Origin: Nocardioides hwasunensis
GTDB taxonomy: Bacteria > Actinomycetota > Actinomycetes > Propionibacteriales > Nocardioidaceae
Assembly: GCF_014779665.1 (NCBI RefSeq)
Contig: NZ_JACXYY010000003.1
Span: 248,001 to 312,000 of the forward strand
Length of the DNA stretch: 64,000 nt
Direction of reading: 5' to 3'
Below, one piece after another: positions 60,939 through 64,000 of this stretch. The notes under the pieces were generated by a model. The model ran no database searches. It was not told the DNA's origin and was given only the letters and a program-made list of their open reading frames with translations. The position numbers and the translations under genes are program-made. The number at the start of each line of letters is the position of its first letter. Positions within the stretch are counted from its first letter, which is position 1.

Positions 60939-62297
60939 TCAGTGAGCCGCGGCCTCTTCCCGCTCGGCGGGCGGGGCGCCGTGGTCGTCGTCGACCATGG
61001 TGGCCTCGTCGAAGGGGTCGTCCCCGGCGAGGACGCGGTCGAGCTGAGGACGGTCGAGGGTCCCGGTCCAGTGCCCGACGAGGATCGTGGCGACCGAGTT
61101 GCCGGCGAAGTTGGTGACCGCGCGGGCCTCGGACATGAAGCGGTCGATGCCGACGATCAGGCCGACTCCGTCGAGCAGCTCGGGGCGGTGCGAGGAGAGG
61201 CCGCCGGCGAGGGTGGCCAGGCCGGCGCCGGTGACCCCGGCGGCGCCCTTCGACGCGATGATCATGAAGAGCAGCAGCGAGACCTGCTCGCCGATGCTGA
61301 GCGGCTTGTCGAGGGCGTCGGCGATGAAGATGGAGGCCATCGTCAGGTAGATCGCGGTGCCGTCGAGATTGAAGGAGTAGCCCGTCGGGACGACGACGCC
61401 GACGGTGGTCTTGTCGACACCGGCGTGGTTCATCTTGGCGATCAGTCGCGGCAGCGCCGACTCGGACGACGACGTCGACACGATCAGCAGGAACTCGCGG
61501 CCGAGGTACTTCAGCAGGCTCCAGATGTTCACGCCGGTCGAGAGCTTGAGGATCGCGCCGAGCACGAGGAACACGAACAGGAAGCAGGTGATGTAGAAGC
61601 CGACCATGATGGTGAACAGGCTCTTGAGCGCGTCGACACCGGTCTCGCCGACGACCGCGGCGATCGCGGCGAAGGCGCCGACCGGGGCGGCCCACATGAT
61701 CATCGCGAGGACGCGGAAGACCAGCCGCTGGATGTGCCCGATCGCGCCGAGGATCGGCTCGCCGGAGCGGCCCATCGCCTGCAGCGCGAAGCCGACCAGC
61801 AGGGCGACCAGCAGCGTCTGGAGCACCTCGCCCGAGGTCAGCGACGACAGCAGGGAGTCCGGGACGATGCCGGCGATGAACTCCGTGGTCGAGCCGTGGC
61901 CCTCGGCCGCCTGCTCCTTGCCGACGCCGGCGACGGCCTCGGAGAGGTGCAGCCCCTTGCCCGGGTCGAGGAGGTTGCCGACGACCATGCCGATGGCGAG
62001 CGCGACGGTCGACATCGTGAGGAAGTACGCCAGGGCGAGCCCGCCGACCTTGCCCACGCTGGCCGCGCTGCGCACGGAGCCCACGCCGAGGACGAGGGTG
62101 CAGAAGATGACCGGCTGGATCATCATCTTGATCAGCGCCACGAACGTCGTGCCGATCCACTTCAGCCCGACCGCGAAGTCGGGGAAGACGAATCCGACGA
62201 CGGCTCCGAGGATCACCGCGAGGATCACCGCGATGTAGAGGTAGTGGGTGCGGTCGCGCCTGACCTTCGGCGCGTCCGCGGTGGGGGTGGTGCTCAT
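60939..62297 (-). CDS. dctA: C4-dicarboxylate:cation symporter DctA
   Basis: 452 residues; AGGAGGAG precedes the ATG. DAACS-family landmarks: FVALIKMMIQPVIFCTLVLG, the serine-rich re-entrant loop STSSSESALPRLIAKM, VVPTGYSFNLDGTAIYLTMA and DRFMSEARAVTNFAGNSVAT, the last with substrate- and Na-binding Asp/Asn. About eight helices. It imports succinate, fumarate, malate and similar compounds with Na+ or H+. An acidic, Ala-rich cytoplasmic tail closes it. Divergent from a sensor kinase. Confidence 0.94.
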   Translation of the reverse strand: MSTTPTADAPKVRRDRTHYLYIAVILAVILGAVVGFVFPDFAVGLKWIGTTFVALIKMMIQPVIFCTLVLGVGSVRSAASVGKVGGLALAYFLTMSTVALAIGMVVGNLLDPGKGLHLSEAVAGVGKEQAAEGHGSTTEFIAGIVPDSLLSSLTSGEVLQTLLVALLVGFALQAMGRSGEPILGAIGHIQRLVFRVLAMIMWAAPVGAFAAIAAVVGETGVDALKSLFTIMVGFYITCFLFVFLVLGAILKLSTGVNIWSLLKYLGREFLLIVSTSSSESALPRLIAKMNHAGVDKTTVGVVVPTGYSFNLDGTAIYLTMASIFIADALDKPLSIGEQVSLLLFMIIASKGAAGVTGAGLATLAGGLSSHRPELLDGVGLIVGIDRFMSEARAVTNFAGNSVATILVGHWTGTLDRPQLDRVLAGDDPFDEATMVDDDHGAPPAEREEAAAH

Positions 62298-62355
62298 GGT
62301 CTCCTCCTGGCTCCGGTGCCGGCGTTCGCCGGCCCGGGTGCCACCCTGCTCCCGG

Positions 62356-62400
62356 TTGTGACGGCAGTCACCGTTTCGTGCGTTGTGTTCGCCGTCACAA
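62356..62400. promoter_or_regulatory. Inverted repeat in the dctA/kinase gap, putative operator
   Basis: TTGTGACGG (62356-62364) and CCGTCACAA (62392-62400) form a perfect 9-bp inverted repeat with a 27-bp spacer. A smaller palindrome GTGACGGCAGTCAC (62358-62371) overlaps the left arm. The site lies between dctA and its probable sensor, so it is a candidate binding site for the partner response regulator. Confidence 0.5.
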
Positions 62401-62431
62401 GCACGGCCTCCCGTGGGGCAGAATCCACCGC

Positions 62432-64000
62432 ATGACGCGACGCGGCGATGGCGAGAGCCCGGTCGCGCGGCAGATCATGCTGCTGCAGATCGGCGTCGTG
62501 GTGGTGCTGGTCGTGACCGCGGTCGCCCTCGTCGCGTGGGACGCCCGCCGCGACTCCCGTGCCCACGCCCGTGAGCAGGCGTCTGCGGTCGCACGGTCGG
62601 TGGCCGACTCGCCCTTCGTGCGGCAGTCCGTCGAGACGGCCGACCCCACCAGCCTGCTCCAGCCCTTCGCCGAGGAGGTGCGCCGCGACACCGGCACCGA
62701 CTTCGTCGTGGTGATGAGTCCCGAGCGCATCCGGTGGACCCATCCCGACGTCGCGCAGATCGGCGGACGGTTCGTCGGTGACATCGGCGGCGCCCTGCAG
62801 GGCCGGGCGTTCACCCAGCTCTACGCCGGCACGCTGGGACCGTCGGTCCGCGCCGTCGTCCCGGTGACCGACGACGGCCGGGTCGTCGCCCTGGTCGCGG
62901 TCGGCATCACGGTCGACCGGCTCGACCGCCGCCTGCTCGAGGACCTGCCCGGCATCGCCGTGGCGGCGCTGGCCACCCTGCTCGCCGGCGTCCTCGGCGC
63001 CTGGCTGATCGCGCGAAGGCTCCGCCGGCAGACCCACGGCATGGGCGAGCAGGAGATCACCCGGATGTACGAGTACTACCGCGCCGTCCTCGGCGCCGTC
63101 CGAGAAGGGCTGCTGCTCGTCGACTCCGACCTGCGGGTCCAGCTCGTCAACGACGAGGCCGTGCGGCTCCTCGCGCTGCCCGACCCCGTGGAGGGCCGCT
63201 CGCTCACCGAGCTCGACCTGCCGCCCGGGCTCGTCGCCGCGGTCGAGCAGCGCGACGCCGCCGCCGACCAGACCTTCGTGATGGGCCAGCAGGTGCTCGT
63301 CTTCAGCACCTCCCCGGCCTACTGGCGCCAGGCCGAGGTCGGGGCCGTCGTGACGGTGCGCGACCGCACCGAGCTGCAGGCCGTGACCGGTGAGCTCGAC
63401 CTCGTGCGCGGGCTGACGGAGTCGCTGCGCGCGCAGAGCCACGAGGCCGCCAACCGGCTCCACACGATCGTGTCCCTGGTCGAGATGGGGCGACCGGAGC
63501 AGGCGGTCGAGTTCGCCACCTCCGAGCTCCACGTGGCCCAGGGCTTCGCCGACGAGCTGGTGGCGGCCGTCGAGGAGCCGGTGCTGGCCGCCCTCCTGCT
63601 CGGCAAGACCGCCCAGGCCGCGGAGCGTGGCATCGCGCTCGACATCGACGGCGAGCTGCCGGCCGACCTCCCGGTCGACTCGCGCGACCTCGTCACGCTC
63701 GTCGGCAACCTGGTCGACAACGCCTTCGATGCCGTCGCCGGCACTCGCGCGAGCCGGCCGCAGCAGGTGCGGGTGCTGCTCGACGGCGACCACGAGCACC
63801 TGCGCATCGAGGTCGACGACTCGGGTCCGGGCATCGCCCCGGAGGACCGCGCCCACGTCCTGGACCGCGGGTGGTCCAGCAAGGCCGCGGAGGGGCGCGG
63901 CCTCGGGCTGGCGATCGTCACGCAGGTCATCTCGCGCCACCACGGGACGCTCGAGGTGACCGACTCGCCGCTCGGAGGGGCCCGCTTCGTGCTCGACGTG
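62432..64000 (+). CDS. CitA/DcuS-family sensor histidine kinase, 3' end missing
   Basis: 523 codons visible before the right edge. The ATG is 7 nt after CAGAAT. Membrane helix 1 (about 14-36), an extracytoplasmic PDC-type sensor (about 37-172: FVRQSVETADPTSLLQPFAE, TDFVVVMSPERIRWTHPDV), helix 2 (about 174-195), a cytoplasmic PAS domain (about 210-300), the phospho-acceptor box LRAQSHEAANRLHTIVSLVE (near 335-355) and an HATPase domain (NLVDNAFDAV, DDSGPGIAPEDR, RGLGLAIVTQVI). This kinase type senses citrate or C4-dicarboxylates outside the cell; its place beside dctA supports the latter. A response-regulator gene is expected just past the window. Confidence 0.93.
   Translation, partial: MTRRGDGESPVARQIMLLQIGVVVVLVVTAVALVAWDARRDSRAHAREQASAVARSVADSPFVRQSVETADPTSLLQPFAEEVRRDTGTDFVVVMSPERIRWTHPDVAQIGGRFVGDIGGALQGRAFTQLYAGTLGPSVRAVVPVTDDGRVVALVAVGITVDRLDRRLLEDLPGIAVAALATLLAGVLGAWLIARRLRRQTHGMGEQEITRMYEYYRAVLGAVREGLLLVDSDLRVQLVNDEAVRLLALPDPVEGRSLTELDLPPGLVAAVEQRDAAADQTFVMGQQVLVFSTSPAYWRQAEVGAVVTVRDRTELQAVTGELDLVRGLTESLRAQSHEAANRLHTIVSLVEMGRPEQAVEFATSELHVAQGFADELVAAVEEPVLAALLLGKTAQAAERGIALDIDGELPADLPVDSRDLVTLVGNLVDNAFDAVAGTRASRPQQVRVLLDGDHEHLRIEVDDSGPGIAPEDRAHVLDRGWSSKAAEGRGLGLAIVTQVISRHHGTLEVTDSPLGGARFVLDV

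Overview
The window is very GC-rich (my impression is about 70%) and dense with genes. It looks like chromosomal DNA of a Nocardioides-like actinobacterium (Propionibacteriales/Nocardioidaceae). That placement is inferred from GC content, frequent GTG starts, many start codons lying 6-8 nt behind a TAnnnT box (leaderless style), and actinobacterial marker genes: AftD with a DUF2613 mini-protein, an HGxxPAAW protein, a Trp-associated membrane protein, PdtaR, and a GlgC/GlgM pair. I saw no rRNA, insertion sequence, CRISPR array or prophage.

Layout. 1-10 kb: a truncated secreted thrombospondin-type-3 protein, a methyltransferase, a minus-strand operon DUF3068 > MoxR > DUF58 > TgpA-like transglutaminase, and a secreted arylsulfotransferase-family protein. 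10-22.5 kb: an envelope-glycan region with a polytopic membrane protein, an acyltransferase-3, an AftD-type arabinofuranosyltransferase, a methyltransferase, a GT4 glycosyltransferase, a DUF2613 mini-protein, a second large membrane protein and a flippase. As I remember it, this gene content resembles the Rv0224c-Rv0236c region of M. tuberculosis.

22.5-34.6 kb: polA, a hotdog thioesterase, a GNAT acetyltransferase, the branched-chain amino-acid transporter (livJ, livHMGF), pdtaR, tRNA-Leu(CAA) followed at once by a two-motif LAGLIDADG protein, and pyk. 34.7-47.5 kb, all on the minus strand: a class-IV aminotransferase, hisI, the Trp-associated membrane protein, an HGxxPAAW protein, trpC-trpB-trpA, a SCO1-type lipoprotein, lgt, gltB and gltD. 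No trpE is present. A tRNA-Gly/Cys/Val cluster follows and ends in a strong hairpin.

48-64 kb: a small orphan protein, a YihY/K+-channel/sulfotransferase operon, an AidB-like acyl-CoA dehydrogenase, a small protein that resembles the Sm/Hfq fold, pgm, three DGPF/YCII proteins followed by an ECF42-type sigma factor, the divergent glgC/glycogen synthase pair, a DUF559 nuclease-like protein, dctA, and a divergent sensor kinase cut by the window edge.

Pathway links: Pgm, GlgC and the glycogen synthase make activated glucose for alpha-glucan. GltBD is positioned to assimilate ammonium, and trpCBA covers the late tryptophan steps. The kinase beside dctA probably senses the C4-dicarboxylates that DctA imports. 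The observations most worth testing are the Hfq-like protein, the LAGLIDADG gene behind the tRNA, the TgpA-like protein whose Cys-His-Asp triad looks replaced, and the DGPF-ECF42 cassette with a matching promoter.
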